Under the pieces are notes generated by a model. It did not search any database. It was not told where the DNA came from and saw only the letters and a list, made by a program, of their open reading frames with translations. A stretch of 64,000 bases of DNA from Micromonospora inositola. GTDB lineage: Bacteria > Actinomycetota > Actinomycetes > Mycobacteriales > Micromonosporaceae. A program made the position numbers and the translations under genes. The stretch lies in the NCBI RefSeq assembly GCF_900090285.1, contig NZ_LT607754.1, forward strand, positions 682,001 to 746,000, read 5' to 3'. Position 1 is the stretch's first letter; each line of letters opens with the position of its first letter. Positions 53,235-62,661 of the stretch are shown here, one piece after another.

Positions 53235-54065
53235 ATGACCACCACGCAGCGGACCGCCGAACCCACCGCCTCCGTGCAGTACGCCGAGGTCAACGGCGTC
53301 AACCTGTACTACGAGGCGCACGGGGCCGGCGGCCCGATGATCCTTCTGCACGGTGGGCTCGGCTCGGGTGAGATGTTCGGGCCGATCCTGCCCACGCTCG
53401 CCGACGGGCACCAGGTCATCCTGGTCGACCTGCAGGGGCACGGCCGGACCGCCGATGTCGACCGGCCGCTCGACATCACGCTGATGGCCGACGACGTCGC
53501 GGCCCTCATCGACCACCTCGGTTTGGAGAAGCCGGACGTCGTCGGCTTCTCCCTCGGCGGCGGCGTCGCGCTCCAGGTCGCCATCCGCCACCCGGAGAAG
53601 GTGGGCCGCCTGGTTTCGGCGTCGGCGAACATCCGCCGCAGCGCCATCTACCCCGAGATGCTCCAGCAGCAGGGCCAGGTCTCCGGTGCGGCCGCCGAGT
53701 TCATGAAGGACACCCCGATGTACGAGCTGTACCAGCGGGTGGCGCCTCGCCCGGAGGACTTCCCGCGGCTGCTGGACAAGATCGGCGAGGCGATGGCGAA
53801 GGACTTCGACTACACCGAGCAGGTCCGCGGCCTGCAGGTGCCGACGCTGGTGGTCGCCGCCGACGCCGACATGGCGCCGCCGAGCCACTTCGTCGAGGTC
53901 TTCAACCTGCTCGACGGCGGGCTGCGCGACGGCGGCTGGGCGGGCGAGGGGCGGCCGAAGGGCGGGCACGCGCTGGCCATCCTGCCCGGGCTGACCCACT
54001 ACGACCTCGTCGACTCCCCGCTGTTCGCCGCGGTCACGCTCGCTTTTCTCGACCAGGAGAGCTGA
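53235..54065 (+). CDS. Alpha/beta hydrolase
   Basis: This 276-residue enzyme has the alpha/beta hydrolase fold: oxyanion HGGLGSG near residue 39, nucleophile Ser106 in GFSLGGG, acid Asp in AADADMAPP, and His in LTHYDLVDSP. It hydrolyses an ester, amide or epoxide in the cytoplasm. The ATG follows GAGGAG. It may be controlled by the divergent ECF sigma factor. Substrate is unknown. Confidence 0.92.
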   Translation: MTTTQRTAEPTASVQYAEVNGVNLYYEAHGAGGPMILLHGGLGSGEMFGPILPTLADGHQVILVDLQGHGRTADVDRPLDITLMADDVAALIDHLGLEKPDVVGFSLGGGVALQVAIRHPEKVGRLVSASANIRRSAIYPEMLQQQGQVSGAAAEFMKDTPMYELYQRVAPRPEDFPRLLDKIGEAMAKDFDYTEQVRGLQVPTLVVAADADMAPPSHFVEVFNLLDGGLRDGGWAGEGRPKGGHALAILPGLTHYDLVDSPLFAAVTLAFLDQES

Positions 54066-54085
54066 CCCTGGTCCTGTCGCCGGGC

Positions 54086-54115
54086 GCGGCGGCCAGCCGG
54101 TTGGCCGGCCGCCGC
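54086..54115. terminator. Bidirectional hairpin between convergent genes
   Basis: GCGGCGGCC (54086-54094) pairs with GGCCGCCGC (54107-54115); a second palindrome GGCCAGCCGGTTGGCC lies inside. It sits between the hydrolase stop (54065) and the glycosidase stop (54137). Confidence 0.7.
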
Positions 54116-54136
54116 GGCTCGCGTCGGTGGCGGCGG

Positions 54137-55429
54137 TCAGTTCCCGCTGCGGTACGGGCCGTCCACGTAGATGAGCGCGTCGCCGACGGCCCGCTCGGTC
54201 GACCCGCTCGGCCGGTTGACCAGGGCTCCCTCGACGGACATCGCGGTGGAGCCGCCGCCGTCGAGGTTGATCGCGTCGTCCATGCCGAGCGCCTGGGCGA
54301 CGGCGGCCGTCTCGTCCATGGTGGTGCCGACGCTGGTGGTCTGGCGGCCGTCGATGGTCGCGAGGACGATCTTGCCGTCGCGGGTGGTGCCGGCGATGGT
54401 ACGGGGGTTGCGGTCGAAGAAGCTGCCGGATCCGGCCGGTACGACGATCTGGCCGTCCGCCGTCAACGGGTACCGCCCGTTCACCCCGAACAGCCCGGGC
54501 CGCACGGGAAGTTCCTCGCCGTTCTGGTCGGTCAGGGTTGAGGTCTGGCTCACGCAGCCCTGTCCGGTCGCGTTCAGCAGGGCAACGGTGTCCCGCCCGG
54601 TGGCCTGCAGCGAGGTCTGGCCGGTGGCCAGGGTGGTGCCGCGGGTGGTCGAGGTACGGACCACGCAGCCGAGCCGGTCGAGCACGACCTCCGTGCCGGC
54701 GCCGGCCGGGGTGGCCGCGGCGAACTCGGGGGTGAACTCGACGACGTCGCCGGGGAGGGTGCACTGGGTCTGGTCGGCGAGGGTGGCGCAGCCGCCGGGC
54801 ACGACCGGCGGGTGGTTGATGAACTCCAGCGGCAAGGTGGCGTCGGTCTGCCGGTTCCGTACGCTGCCCGACCAGGTCAGCTTCCCGGTCATGGCCCGGT
54901 TGCTGTTGGCGTCGACGACGAAGTTGACCTCGGCCGGGTCGGTGGTGGGCTCGCTGAGCAGCTTCCCGCCGAACAGCCCCAGCCCGACCGGGTCACCGGG
55001 GTAGAGCTGGCTGGCGGTGAAGGTGAAGAAGGAGGCGTTGACCCCGGCCAGGGCGCCGGAGGCGCGGACGAGGTCCGTGGTCTTCTCGACCTGGCTCAGC
55101 TTCGGGCCGTACGTCGCCTGCAGGTGGCCACGGGCCTTGCTCGGGTCGATGGTGAGCACGTTGACCACCCACGGACCCCGCGTGGTGATGTTGACCTGGT
55201 CGGCCGGGGCCGGCTCGGTCCCCCGCACGATCCGGGTGAGGGTGACGCCGTCGGCCAGGGCGCGATCGGTGCGTACCTCGGTCAGCTCGCCGTCGCCGAG
55301 CGGAAGGGTGCCGGCGGCGGCCTCGGCGCGGGCCCCCGGAACGACACCGAGAGCCACCGCGGCCAGCGTGGCCGCCGCGATCACCCCGGCCCGGCGGAAG
55401 CGGGACAGGTCAGGAGTGGAAACTGTCAT
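54137..55429 (-). CDS. Secreted phosphodiester glycosidase family protein (NAGPA/DUF2233)
   Basis: This 430-residue exported protein has a signal peptide (VIAAATLAAVALGVVPGARAEA, cleavage near 37) and a C-terminal NAGPA-type domain (GVNGRYPLTADGQIV, TIAGTTRDGKIVLATIDGRQTTSVG, AINLDGGGSTAM). Family members remove N-acetylglucosamine from phosphodiesters or act on exopolysaccharide. The DGGGS loop and the aspartates around it suggest an active hydrolase. The ATG at 55429 starts the basic signal region. Substrate is unknown. Confidence 0.88.
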   Translation of the reverse strand: MTVSTPDLSRFRRAGVIAAATLAAVALGVVPGARAEAAAGTLPLGDGELTEVRTDRALADGVTLTRIVRGTEPAPADQVNITTRGPWVVNVLTIDPSKARGHLQATYGPKLSQVEKTTDLVRASGALAGVNASFFTFTASQLYPGDPVGLGLFGGKLLSEPTTDPAEVNFVVDANSNRAMTGKLTWSGSVRNRQTDATLPLEFINHPPVVPGGCATLADQTQCTLPGDVVEFTPEFAAATPAGAGTEVVLDRLGCVVRTSTTRGTTLATGQTSLQATGRDTVALLNATGQGCVSQTSTLTDQNGEELPVRPGLFGVNGRYPLTADGQIVVPAGSGSFFDRNPRTIAGTTRDGKIVLATIDGRQTTSVGTTMDETAAVAQALGMDDAINLDGGGSTAMSVEGALVNRPSGSTERAVGDALIYVDGPYRSGN

Positions 55430-55556
55430 GTCCGTGACCCTGGCGGCGCCACGGAACCAGGTACCCGACACTATCTGACAACCACCGCCGCGCTGGCACG
55501 GTGGGATGACGACAAGCGGGATGCCGGATAGGTTCTGCACGATGCCGGTAGCGGCT

Positions 55557-55671
55557 TCAGCCGATCAGGTGAGCGAGCACTGCGAGCACCCGCCGGTTGT
55601 CGTCATCGGACGGCGGCATGACCAGTAGCTGCACGTTGACGTCCACAGGCAGCGCCACGGTCGGGGCCGGC
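55557..55671 (-). pseudogene. Chimeric remnant of a histidine kinase and response regulator
   Basis: On the minus strand VALPVDVNVQL matches the middle of the kinase at 61248-62552 (VPLPVDVEVRL), and in the same frame MPPSDDDNRRVLAVLA then HLIG-stop matches the end of the response regulator at 60652. About 60 of 69 bases at the regulator end are identical. Everything between, about 1 kb in the intact pair, has been removed. It is a deletion scar of a duplicated two-component system. Confidence 0.85.
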
Positions 55672-55735
55672 CTTCCACAGGCTGGTGGCCGCCGACCCGT
55701 GGTCGGCGGCCACCCGTGTCCAAGCGGCGACTTGC

Positions 55736-58177
55736 CTACTGGACGCCGACCCTCTGCTTGTTGTAGTTCGTGCCCTCACCGTCCGGCTTGTAGTTGCTCT
55801 CGACGTTGCCGGCGATGTCGATCGAGAACCAGTTGACAGTGGTGTCGCTGTTCACTGCGATGTTCTGGACGCCCTCGCGCATGCCGGCCAGGGCGAGCTT
55901 GGGCGAGTTGTACGTCGGCCGGCTGCCGTCGAGCGTGTAGTAGACGTTCGCTGGCTCGCTGGTGCTGAAGGTGAAGGCCGTGGCACCCGGTTCCTGCTTG
56001 ACGATCGTCAGTTTGGTCTGCGGCTGGATCTTGTCCGTCGCGTACGCCCGGGCCACCTCGAGGATGGCGATGTTGCCGTTGGCGAACTCCATCGCCTCCT
56101 CGTGCCCCTCGGCGAACGGCGGCTGGAAACCGACCGCGGTGAACCGCTTGGTCGTCGGGTTGTAGACGTCCGCGCCGACCTCGAAGTCCCAGCCGATGAT
56201 GCCGCGGTTGTACCAGTGCTCGTCGGCGCTGTTGCCGGCCGCCGAGTACAGCACGTCGGTCACCGGCCCGGTGCGGCCCGGCCAGATCGCCGTGCCACGG
56301 TATTCCTGCACCCGGGAGAGGATGTAGTCCGAGGAGGTCCAGAAGTACGCCTCGGTGCCCTGGTCCACCCGCGGCAGCACCTCCCGCCCCGCGGCCTTGT
56401 ACGCCCCCGGAGGCCACATGAAGTACCCGCCGTAGGAGTGGGTGTTCATGGAGAGCTTGATGTTCGGGAAGTGGTCGACCAGCCAGACCTCGTTGCGCGC
56501 CTCCGGCTCGGACAGCTCGCTCGGGCCAGCGAAGGTCTCGCCGGTGCAGTTGGTCGCCGACGCGCCAACGTAGCCGTCGAAGACGGAACCGACCGAGAAG
56601 TTCCGGTTGATGTCCACGCCCCAGGCGTTGCGGGCAGCCGGGTCCGCCAACGACGCCGAGCAGTAGTTGGTCATGTTCTTCCGCTGCATGTTGTAGTCGT
56701 ACATGCTGTAGTGCGCGCCGTCCGGGTTGACGACCGGCAGGATGAAGATGTCCAGGTCGTCGACAATCTTGCGGGTATTCGGGTCCTGCGCGTAGTTGCG
56801 CAGCAGCCGCTCGGCCGACTCCACGCAGACCAGCGGGGTCACCCACTCCCGGGCGTGCTCCTGGCAGTAGAGGAAGACGCCGACCTTCGAGCCGTCGCGG
56901 TGCTTGCCGATCCGCAGCGCCTTCATCTGGAACGGCTCGCGGGAAACGCTCGCCGGCGCCTTCAGGTTGTCGGTCAGCTGGATCACCGGAGCCGCGGCCA
57001 CCACGCCGGTGCCGGCGTTGCCCCGGTACGTGCTGGCCGTGAGCAGCTTGGCCGCGTCGGCGTTGCCGTTGACCGCGGCGACGACCTGCGCCGCCGTGCT
57101 GGTGATCGCGCCGGAGCCGTTGGTGGCCAGGCTCACGGTGACGGCCTTGCCGGACACGCTTACCGCCAGCGGAGCGTTCGCCGTGCCCGGGTTGACCAGC
57201 GACATGGTGACGTCGTTGCCACCCTCGGAGCCGTACGCCGTCGAGGTGACGTAGACGATGCTGGCTGCGGCGGTGCCGAGCTGCACCTGCGCCTTGCGCC
57301 GGTAGCCGTTCGTCTTGTACGGCAGGTCGATCAGCTCGGTCAGCTTCGGGAACTCCGCGGCCAGCCCGGTGAACCGCGCGGTGACCTCCGTCGGGTCCAG
57401 GTAATGGTCGACGAAGTCCGACACGTACGGGTGGTCACCGGTGACCTTGCGCGGGCTGCCCAGCCACTTCGAGACGTCGACCGTGACCGAGCCGCCCTTG
57501 TTGCTGGTAATGGTGGCCTTGGCCGGCGCGGCGTTGAGGGCGACCGGGTTGCTGAACCGGTGATACATGTACTGGCCGGCGTCGGTGAACCGGGACATGG
57601 TGGCGGTGCCGCCGGAGCCCATCTCCGTGCCTGGCCCGCTGTCCCAGCTCGCCGTCAGCACCGTCGTCGAGTCGGTGCCGGCGCTCGACTTCACCTCGAT
57701 GTTGAGGAAGAGCTGGTTGTTGAGGCTGGAGAACCATTCGGACCGCAGCACGGTCAAGGTGTCGGTGCTGGCCGTCGCCGCCGTCGCGGCTCGGATCGAG
57801 GCCGACCGCTCGGCCATGTTGTCCGCGTAGTCGCTCTGGTCGGAGATGGCGTCCTGCACGTCGAAGCCCTTGTCCCGCAGCGCCTGGCTCTCCTCCGGGC
57901 TGAGGATCGCGTGCACCTCGATGCCGTTGTCGACCGGCTTGACGTACTCGGCGAGGTCGACGCCGAGTTCGTTGAGGCGGTCGATGCCCGACTTGTCGGC
58001 GACGACGATGCGCATCAGGCCGACGCCGTTCTGTTCGCCGGTCGACGACCGGTCGGGCACCACCGCGCTGCCCGACGTCGGACTCGCCAGGCCGGGTGCG
58101 CTGACGGCGAGCGCCAGCGGTAGCACGAGCAGGGCCAACAAGCGGCGCGGTCCGTTGGATCTTCTTGTACTCCTCAT
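55736..58177 (-). CDS. Secreted M14 zinc carboxypeptidase with inserted domain and C-terminal CHB_HEX-like domain
   Basis: This 813-residue exported protein has a signal peptide (LLALLVLPLALAVSAPGLAS) and a peptidase M14 domain with the zinc motif EHAREW and a later THSYGG. A long insertion of about 110 residues (LGTAAASIVYVTSTAYG... to LKAPASVSREPF) breaks the M14 core before the zinc site, and the C-terminus has a CHB_HEX-like beta domain (FTFSTSEPANVYYTLDGSRPTY). It removes C-terminal residues from extracellular peptides. The ATG at 58177 was selected behind GGAAGGA. Confidence 0.88.
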   Translation of the reverse strand: MRSTRRSNGPRRLLALLVLPLALAVSAPGLASPTSGSAVVPDRSSTGEQNGVGLMRIVVADKSGIDRLNELGVDLAEYVKPVDNGIEVHAILSPEESQALRDKGFDVQDAISDQSDYADNMAERSASIRAATAATASTDTLTVLRSEWFSSLNNQLFLNIEVKSSAGTDSTTVLTASWDSGPGTEMGSGGTATMSRFTDAGQYMYHRFSNPVALNAAPAKATITSNKGGSVTVDVSKWLGSPRKVTGDHPYVSDFVDHYLDPTEVTARFTGLAAEFPKLTELIDLPYKTNGYRRKAQVQLGTAAASIVYVTSTAYGSEGGNDVTMSLVNPGTANAPLAVSVSGKAVTVSLATNGSGAITSTAAQVVAAVNGNADAAKLLTASTYRGNAGTGVVAAAPVIQLTDNLKAPASVSREPFQMKALRIGKHRDGSKVGVFLYCQEHAREWVTPLVCVESAERLLRNYAQDPNTRKIVDDLDIFILPVVNPDGAHYSMYDYNMQRKNMTNYCSASLADPAARNAWGVDINRNFSVGSVFDGYVGASATNCTGETFAGPSELSEPEARNEVWLVDHFPNIKLSMNTHSYGGYFMWPPGAYKAAGREVLPRVDQGTEAYFWTSSDYILSRVQEYRGTAIWPGRTGPVTDVLYSAAGNSADEHWYNRGIIGWDFEVGADVYNPTTKRFTAVGFQPPFAEGHEEAMEFANGNIAILEVARAYATDKIQPQTKLTIVKQEPGATAFTFSTSEPANVYYTLDGSRPTYNSPKLALAGMREGVQNIAVNSDTTVNWFSIDIAGNVESNYKPDGEGTNYNKQRVGVQ

Positions 58178-58337
58178 GAGAGTCCTTCCGGCGAGGCGAT
58201 CCCGAGGGCCGCGCAGTCGAGGTGTCGGTGGACGACCTCGACTGCCGCAGCTTCGCAAAGTGTGATCGCCGTCTCACCATCAGTCAAGATCGATGGGCGC
58301 AGGACGGACGTTGGTCGGGCGGTCGGCTGGGCGCCCG

Positions 58338-60491
58338 CTACGCCTTCGCCACGCTCGCCGGCTCCGGCTCGGCGTGCCGCCCGCTGGCCGGCCGCTCGTC
58401 GCCATGCCCCGGCCACCACGCCTTGTGCCCGATCAGCGCGGTCAGCGCCGGAACGAAGAACATCGACATGACGAACGCCGACAGCACGATGCCGATCGCC
58501 ACCGCGAAGCCCATCTGCTGCAGGAACGAGATCGGCGCGAGCATCAGCACCCCGAACGTCCCGGCAAGGATCAGCCCTGCCGCCGCGACCGTCGGGCCGG
58601 CGTGTTCCACTCCGATAGCGGCGGCCTGGTGCGGCTCGTTGCCCTCCCGTGCCTCCTCACGCAGCCGGGCGATCATCAGAATGTTGTAGTCGGTCCCGAT
58701 CGCCACCACGAAGAGGTAGAGGATGATCGGCAGCTGGAAGGTGACCCCGGGCTTGTCCTGCAGCCCTTGGAAGAGATAGACCGTGGCACCCAGCGTGGCG
58801 GCGAAGTTGAGCAGCACAGCTATCACGAGGTAGATCGGCGCGACCAGGCTGCGCAGCAGCAGCGCGAGGATGAGCGCGATCAGGCCGGCCGCCACCGGCA
58901 GGATCACCGACAGGTCGCGGTTGTTCGCCGAGTTGATGTCCGCGAAGATCGCGGTGGGTCCGCCGACCACCGCCCGGGTGCCGGGCGGGGCCGCCTTGTG
59001 CAGGGCGTCGCGTAGTTCGTCGCGGACGAGCGTGATCGCCTCGTTGGAGACCGGGTTTTCGTTGAGCAGCAGGTTGACCCGGGCCACACTCGGGTCGCTG
59101 CTGCGCTCCGGGGGTTGCGCCCGGCCCACCCCCGGAGCGTTCGCCGCGGTCGCCGCGAAGTCGCTGATCTGTTGCTCGGTCAGCGGCGACCCGTTGCCGG
59201 TGGTCAGGTAGACCTCGGTGGGAGCGAGGGCACCGGCGGCGAACCCGCGCTGCAGGTCCGCAGCGGCCTTCGCCGACTCGGTGTCCTGTGGGAAGCCGGC
59301 GCTGAAGTCGTAGTCGGCCTTGTAGCTCAACACGCCCGCGGCGAGCGCGACCAGCAGGGCGCCGGATGCCGCCGCGACGAGCGCCGGCCGGCGTCCGATG
59401 GCGGTCCCGAGACGGCGCGACATGGTGGCCTTGGGGGCACGCCGCCACGCCTTGGACGGCCAGAAGACGTACCGGCCGAGCAGCGAGACAACCGCCGGGA
59501 CGAGCGTGAGCGAGGTGACCAGCATGACGCCGACGGCGATCGCGAGCGCCGGGCCGAGTGAGCCGAAGAAGCCCAGTGAGGCGAGGAGCAGCACGAGGAA
59601 CGCGACGATGACCGCTCCCGCGGCCGACGTGATGACCTCGCCGACCCGCTCGACGGAGACGATCATCGCGGTGCGCTTGTCGTCACCGGCACGCAGCCGC
59701 TCCCGATAGCGGAACAGCAGGAACAGGATGTAGTCGGTGCCGATGCCGAACAGCACGATCAGCAGTACCGTCTGCAGATCCTGACTGACATTGAGGTCGA
59801 ACGCCTTGCCCGCCGCGGCGACAAGCCCGGTCGTGACGGTAAGGACAACGGCGATGACCGGCACGGGCAGCAGCGCGGCGATGGGGCTGCGGAAGATGAT
59901 CAGGATCAGTCCGATGATCAGGATGATCGTCGCGATGCCGACCACCGCGAAAGCCTTGTTGAAGGTGTTCTCGTTGTCGACGAAGCTCGCCACGTCGCCG
60001 GCCACGCCCGCGGTCAGCCCGCTGCCCGCCAGCTCCGGGCCGATGGCCGCCCGCAGGTCGCGTACGGCGTCGAGCAGCGCCGGGTCGTCCGGGGCGGGCG
60101 CGTCAAGCCCGACGCTCACCACCTGCACCGACTTGTCCGGTGCCACGGCCGGCGGGCCGGTCAGGTAGCCGGACGTGTGCGAGATGTTCCTGGCCTTGAG
60201 CGACTGGGCGAGCTGGCCCACCCTCGCCTCGTCGGCCGGCGTGAGCGACTGCCCGTCGGCGCGCTTGACCACGACGGTCGCCGTCGCGGTGGCCTGCTGC
60301 GGAAACGCCTTCTTCCCGATCTCGGTGGCCTGCACCGACTCGTAGGAGTGGGGCAGGAAGCTCTCCTGGTCGGCGGAGGTGATGTCGCTCAGAGACGGTG
60401 TGGTGACGATGATGGCGGCTGCCGCGACCACCCAGCCGGCAATCACCCACCACGCCCTGCGTACAACGAATCTGCCCAGCCGCTCGAACAT
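58338..60491 (-). CDS. MMPL-family transporter
   Basis: This 717-residue membrane protein belongs to the MMPL/RND family, with two large extracytoplasmic loops (about residues 40-190 and 400-510) and 12 transmembrane helices. The GTDYILFLLFRYRERL and GTDYNILMIARLREE pairs are the MMPL signature repeats. Such proteins export lipids, glycolipids or drugs using the proton gradient. The ATG at 60491 follows GGGGGG. It is next to a two-component system that probably controls it; another MMPL gene lies on the other side. Confidence 0.92.
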   Translation of the reverse strand: MFERLGRFVVRRAWWVIAGWVVAAAAIIVTTPSLSDITSADQESFLPHSYESVQATEIGKKAFPQQATATATVVVKRADGQSLTPADEARVGQLAQSLKARNISHTSGYLTGPPAVAPDKSVQVVSVGLDAPAPDDPALLDAVRDLRAAIGPELAGSGLTAGVAGDVASFVDNENTFNKAFAVVGIATIILIIGLILIIFRSPIAALLPVPVIAVVLTVTTGLVAAAGKAFDLNVSQDLQTVLLIVLFGIGTDYILFLLFRYRERLRAGDDKRTAMIVSVERVGEVITSAAGAVIVAFLVLLLASLGFFGSLGPALAIAVGVMLVTSLTLVPAVVSLLGRYVFWPSKAWRRAPKATMSRRLGTAIGRRPALVAAASGALLVALAAGVLSYKADYDFSAGFPQDTESAKAAADLQRGFAAGALAPTEVYLTTGNGSPLTEQQISDFAATAANAPGVGRAQPPERSSDPSVARVNLLLNENPVSNEAITLVRDELRDALHKAAPPGTRAVVGGPTAIFADINSANNRDLSVILPVAAGLIALILALLLRSLVAPIYLVIAVLLNFAATLGATVYLFQGLQDKPGVTFQLPIILYLFVVAIGTDYNILMIARLREEAREGNEPHQAAAIGVEHAGPTVAAAGLILAGTFGVLMLAPISFLQQMGFAVAIGIVLSAFVMSMFFVPALTALIGHKAWWPGHGDERPASGRHAEPEPASVAKA

Positions 60492-60651
60492 GGTTTCCCC
60501 CCGGGTGTTCGGCACAACCGACGTCTGGGGCCTGGAGCGCCCGTGGGCACCCGCCCGTCACTCTGCCGGGCAGCCTTCGCTACCCCTTGTGCAGCGTACC
60601 TTCGCCTGGCAATCCTTTTCGGACGCTCGGGGTGCGGGGGCCGCCTGAGTC

Positions 60652-61296
60652 TCAGCCGTTCAGGTACGCGAGCACCGCGAGCACCCGCCGGTTGTCGTCA
60701 TCCGACGGCGGCATCCCCAGCTTGCTGAAGATGTTGTTGATGTGCTTGCTGACCGCCTTCTCGGTGACGAACAGCCGCCCGGCGATCGCGGCGTTCGACC
60801 GCCCCTCGGCCATCAGCCCCAGCACCTCCCGCTCCCGGCCGGTGAGGTCCCGCAGCCGCTGCGCGCCGGTGTTGCGGGCCAGCAGCTGGGACACCACCTC
60901 GGGGTCCATCACCATGCCGCCGTCGGCCACTCGGCGTACCGCGTCGATGAACTGTCCGACGTTCGACACCCGGTCCTTGAGCAGGTAGCCGACTCCCCCA
61001 CGCCGGTCGGCGAGCAACTCCCGCGCGTACAGCTGCTCGACGTGTTGGGACAGCACGAGGGTCGGCAGCCCGGGAAGCTGCGTCCGGGCCGCGAGCGCCG
61101 CCTGCAGGCCCTCGTCGGTGAAGGTCGGGGGCAGGCGTACGTCGAGGACCGCGACGTCGGGGCGGTGCCGGGTGAGCGCCGGCAGCACGGACGGCCCGTC
61201 CGCGACGGCCTCGACGACCCGGAAGCCGTACGCGTCGAGGATGCGCGTCAGCCCGTCCCGGAGGAGGGCGAGGTCCTCCGCGATGACAACTCGCAC
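60652..61296 (-). CDS. NarL/FixJ-family response regulator
   Basis: This 214-residue regulator has phosphoacceptor Asp52 (VAVLDVRLPP), acidic pair Glu7-Asp8, and a LuxR-type helix-turn-helix (LTGREREVLGLMAEGRSNAAIAGRLFVTEKAVSKHINNIFSKL). The GTG start overlaps the kinase gene by 49 bases, but a later start would destroy the acidic pocket, so the overlap is real. A partial duplicate of its 3' end is at 55557-55617. Together with the kinase it probably controls the MMPL transporters. Confidence 0.93.
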   Translation of the reverse strand: MRVVIAEDLALLRDGLTRILDAYGFRVVEAVADGPSVLPALTRHRPDVAVLDVRLPPTFTDEGLQAALAARTQLPGLPTLVLSQHVEQLYARELLADRRGGVGYLLKDRVSNVGQFIDAVRRVADGGMVMDPEVVSQLLARNTGAQRLRDLTGREREVLGLMAEGRSNAAIAGRLFVTEKAVSKHINNIFSKLGMPPSDDDNRRVLAVLAYLNG

Positions 61297-62552
61297 GGCA
61301 GCTCCATGGTCACGACGGTGGGTCCGCCGGGCGGACTCGTCACGGTCATCGTGCCATCGAAGGCTGCCAAACGCCGTCGCACACCCGCCAGGCCGGTCCC
61401 CGCGTCCGAGGTCGCGCCGCCACGGCCATCGTCGCCGACCTTCATGCTCAACACACCGTCGCGGTGCAACACCTGGATCCAGGCGCGTGTCGCGCCACTG
61501 TGCTTGGTGACGTTCGTCAGCGCCTCGGCCATCGCGAAGTAAGCCGCGGATTCGACCGCCGCCGGTGGGCTGCCCGGTAGCCGCACCTCGACGTCCACAG
61601 GCAGCGGGACGGCCAGGGCGAGGGCCTGCACCGCTCCGTCCAGGCCACGCTCGGCGAGCACAGGCGGGTAGATGCCGCGTACGAGGTCGCGCAGCTCCGC
61701 CAGGGCGTGGCCGCTGGCCTCCTGCGCCTCAAGCAGCAGCCGCTGCGCCGCCGCCGGATCGTCGGCCAGGAGCTTCTCGGCCAGGCCGATGCTCATCCGC
61801 AGCGCGACCAGCCGGGCCTGCGCCCCGTCGTGCAGGTCGCGTTCGATCCGGCGCAGCTCGGCGGCCTGCGTGTCGATGGTGTCGGCGCGGGTGGCCGCGA
61901 GGTGCCGGACCCGCAGTGCCAGCTCCTGCGCCCGGGTCGGCGTCAGGAAGAAGCCGGCGAAGCGGAAGTGCAGCCACACCAGCCACGGCGCGACGGCCAG
62001 CCCGCCGAACAGGATCAACCACCCCTGCGGCGCGGCGAGCCACACCTTCAGGATGTTGTCCATCGGCCAGAACACGCCGTAGCCGTGCCAGTCGCCGTTG
62101 AGGTACAGCACCAGCGGCACGAACAGGACGCCCTCCAGCCCGTACGCCACCAGCACGAACCCGAGCAGGCACGCCCCGCCGGTGAATGCGCCGGGGATCA
62201 GCCAGGCGAAGTCCCGCCAGGTCGCCGGGTCCCCGACCACCCACCGGAACCGCTTCCAGGTGCCGAACTGAGCGTCGGCCGGCACCGGTCGGTACGGCGT
62301 CGCGATCGGCAGCCCGCACCACCGGCTCAGCCGCCGTTGCAGCCGCAGCGACAACCGCACCAGCACGGTCACCGCCGGGAAGAGCGCGAACCCGATGCCG
62401 AACACGGGAATGAGCGCGAGCGAGACCACCGACAGCGCGAACAGCAACGCGTTGGTGGTCAGGCTCAGCAGGGCCACGGCCAGGCCCTGCACGGCGGCGA
62501 GCGCGCCCGGTCGGATCTGCTGCCGGACGACCGCACGTAGTGAGCTGTCCAC
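61248..62552 (-). CDS. HisKA_3-type sensor histidine kinase
   Basis: This 434-residue kinase has about six membrane segments in its first 205 residues, a coiled linker, the HisKA_3 helix with His241 (RIERDLHDGAQARLVALRM) and an HATPase domain with N-box ALTNVTKHSGA and G-box DDGRGG. It would phosphorylate the response regulator whose gene overlaps its 3' end. The start is GTG 62552; the upstream intergenic region holds a palindrome shared with the divergent MMPL gene. Confidence 0.92.
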   Translation of the reverse strand: MDSSLRAVVRQQIRPGALAAVQGLAVALLSLTTNALLFALSVVSLALIPVFGIGFALFPAVTVLVRLSLRLQRRLSRWCGLPIATPYRPVPADAQFGTWKRFRWVVGDPATWRDFAWLIPGAFTGGACLLGFVLVAYGLEGVLFVPLVLYLNGDWHGYGVFWPMDNILKVWLAAPQGWLILFGGLAVAPWLVWLHFRFAGFFLTPTRAQELALRVRHLAATRADTIDTQAAELRRIERDLHDGAQARLVALRMSIGLAEKLLADDPAAAQRLLLEAQEASGHALAELRDLVRGIYPPVLAERGLDGAVQALALAVPLPVDVEVRLPGSPPAAVESAAYFAMAEALTNVTKHSGATRAWIQVLHRDGVLSMKVGDDGRGGATSDAGTGLAGVRRRLAAFDGTMTVTSPPGGPTVVTMELPCELSSRRTSPSSGTG

Positions 62553-62586
62553 GGCGCCATTCTCCGCCTGCGCCGCCACCGGATTC

Positions 62587-62601
62587 GGTGGTGCTACCAC
62601 C
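62587..62601. promoter_or_regulatory. Perfect palindrome between kinase and MMPL genes
   Basis: GGTGGT-GCT-ACCACC is a perfect 15-bp inverted repeat between the divergent kinase (start 62552) and MMPL (start 62662) genes. It is a likely operator, perhaps for the response regulator of the same system. Confidence 0.55.
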
Positions 62602-62661
62602 ACCTCCGTTCGGGACCTGGCACTCCTGTCTTCGCCCCACGCCCGCCGAAGGATCGAGGAC

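Noticed and set aside
55685..58123. 812-codon plus-strand frame
   Set aside because: It is antisense to the M14 carboxypeptidase, whose zinc motif and signal peptide are clear.
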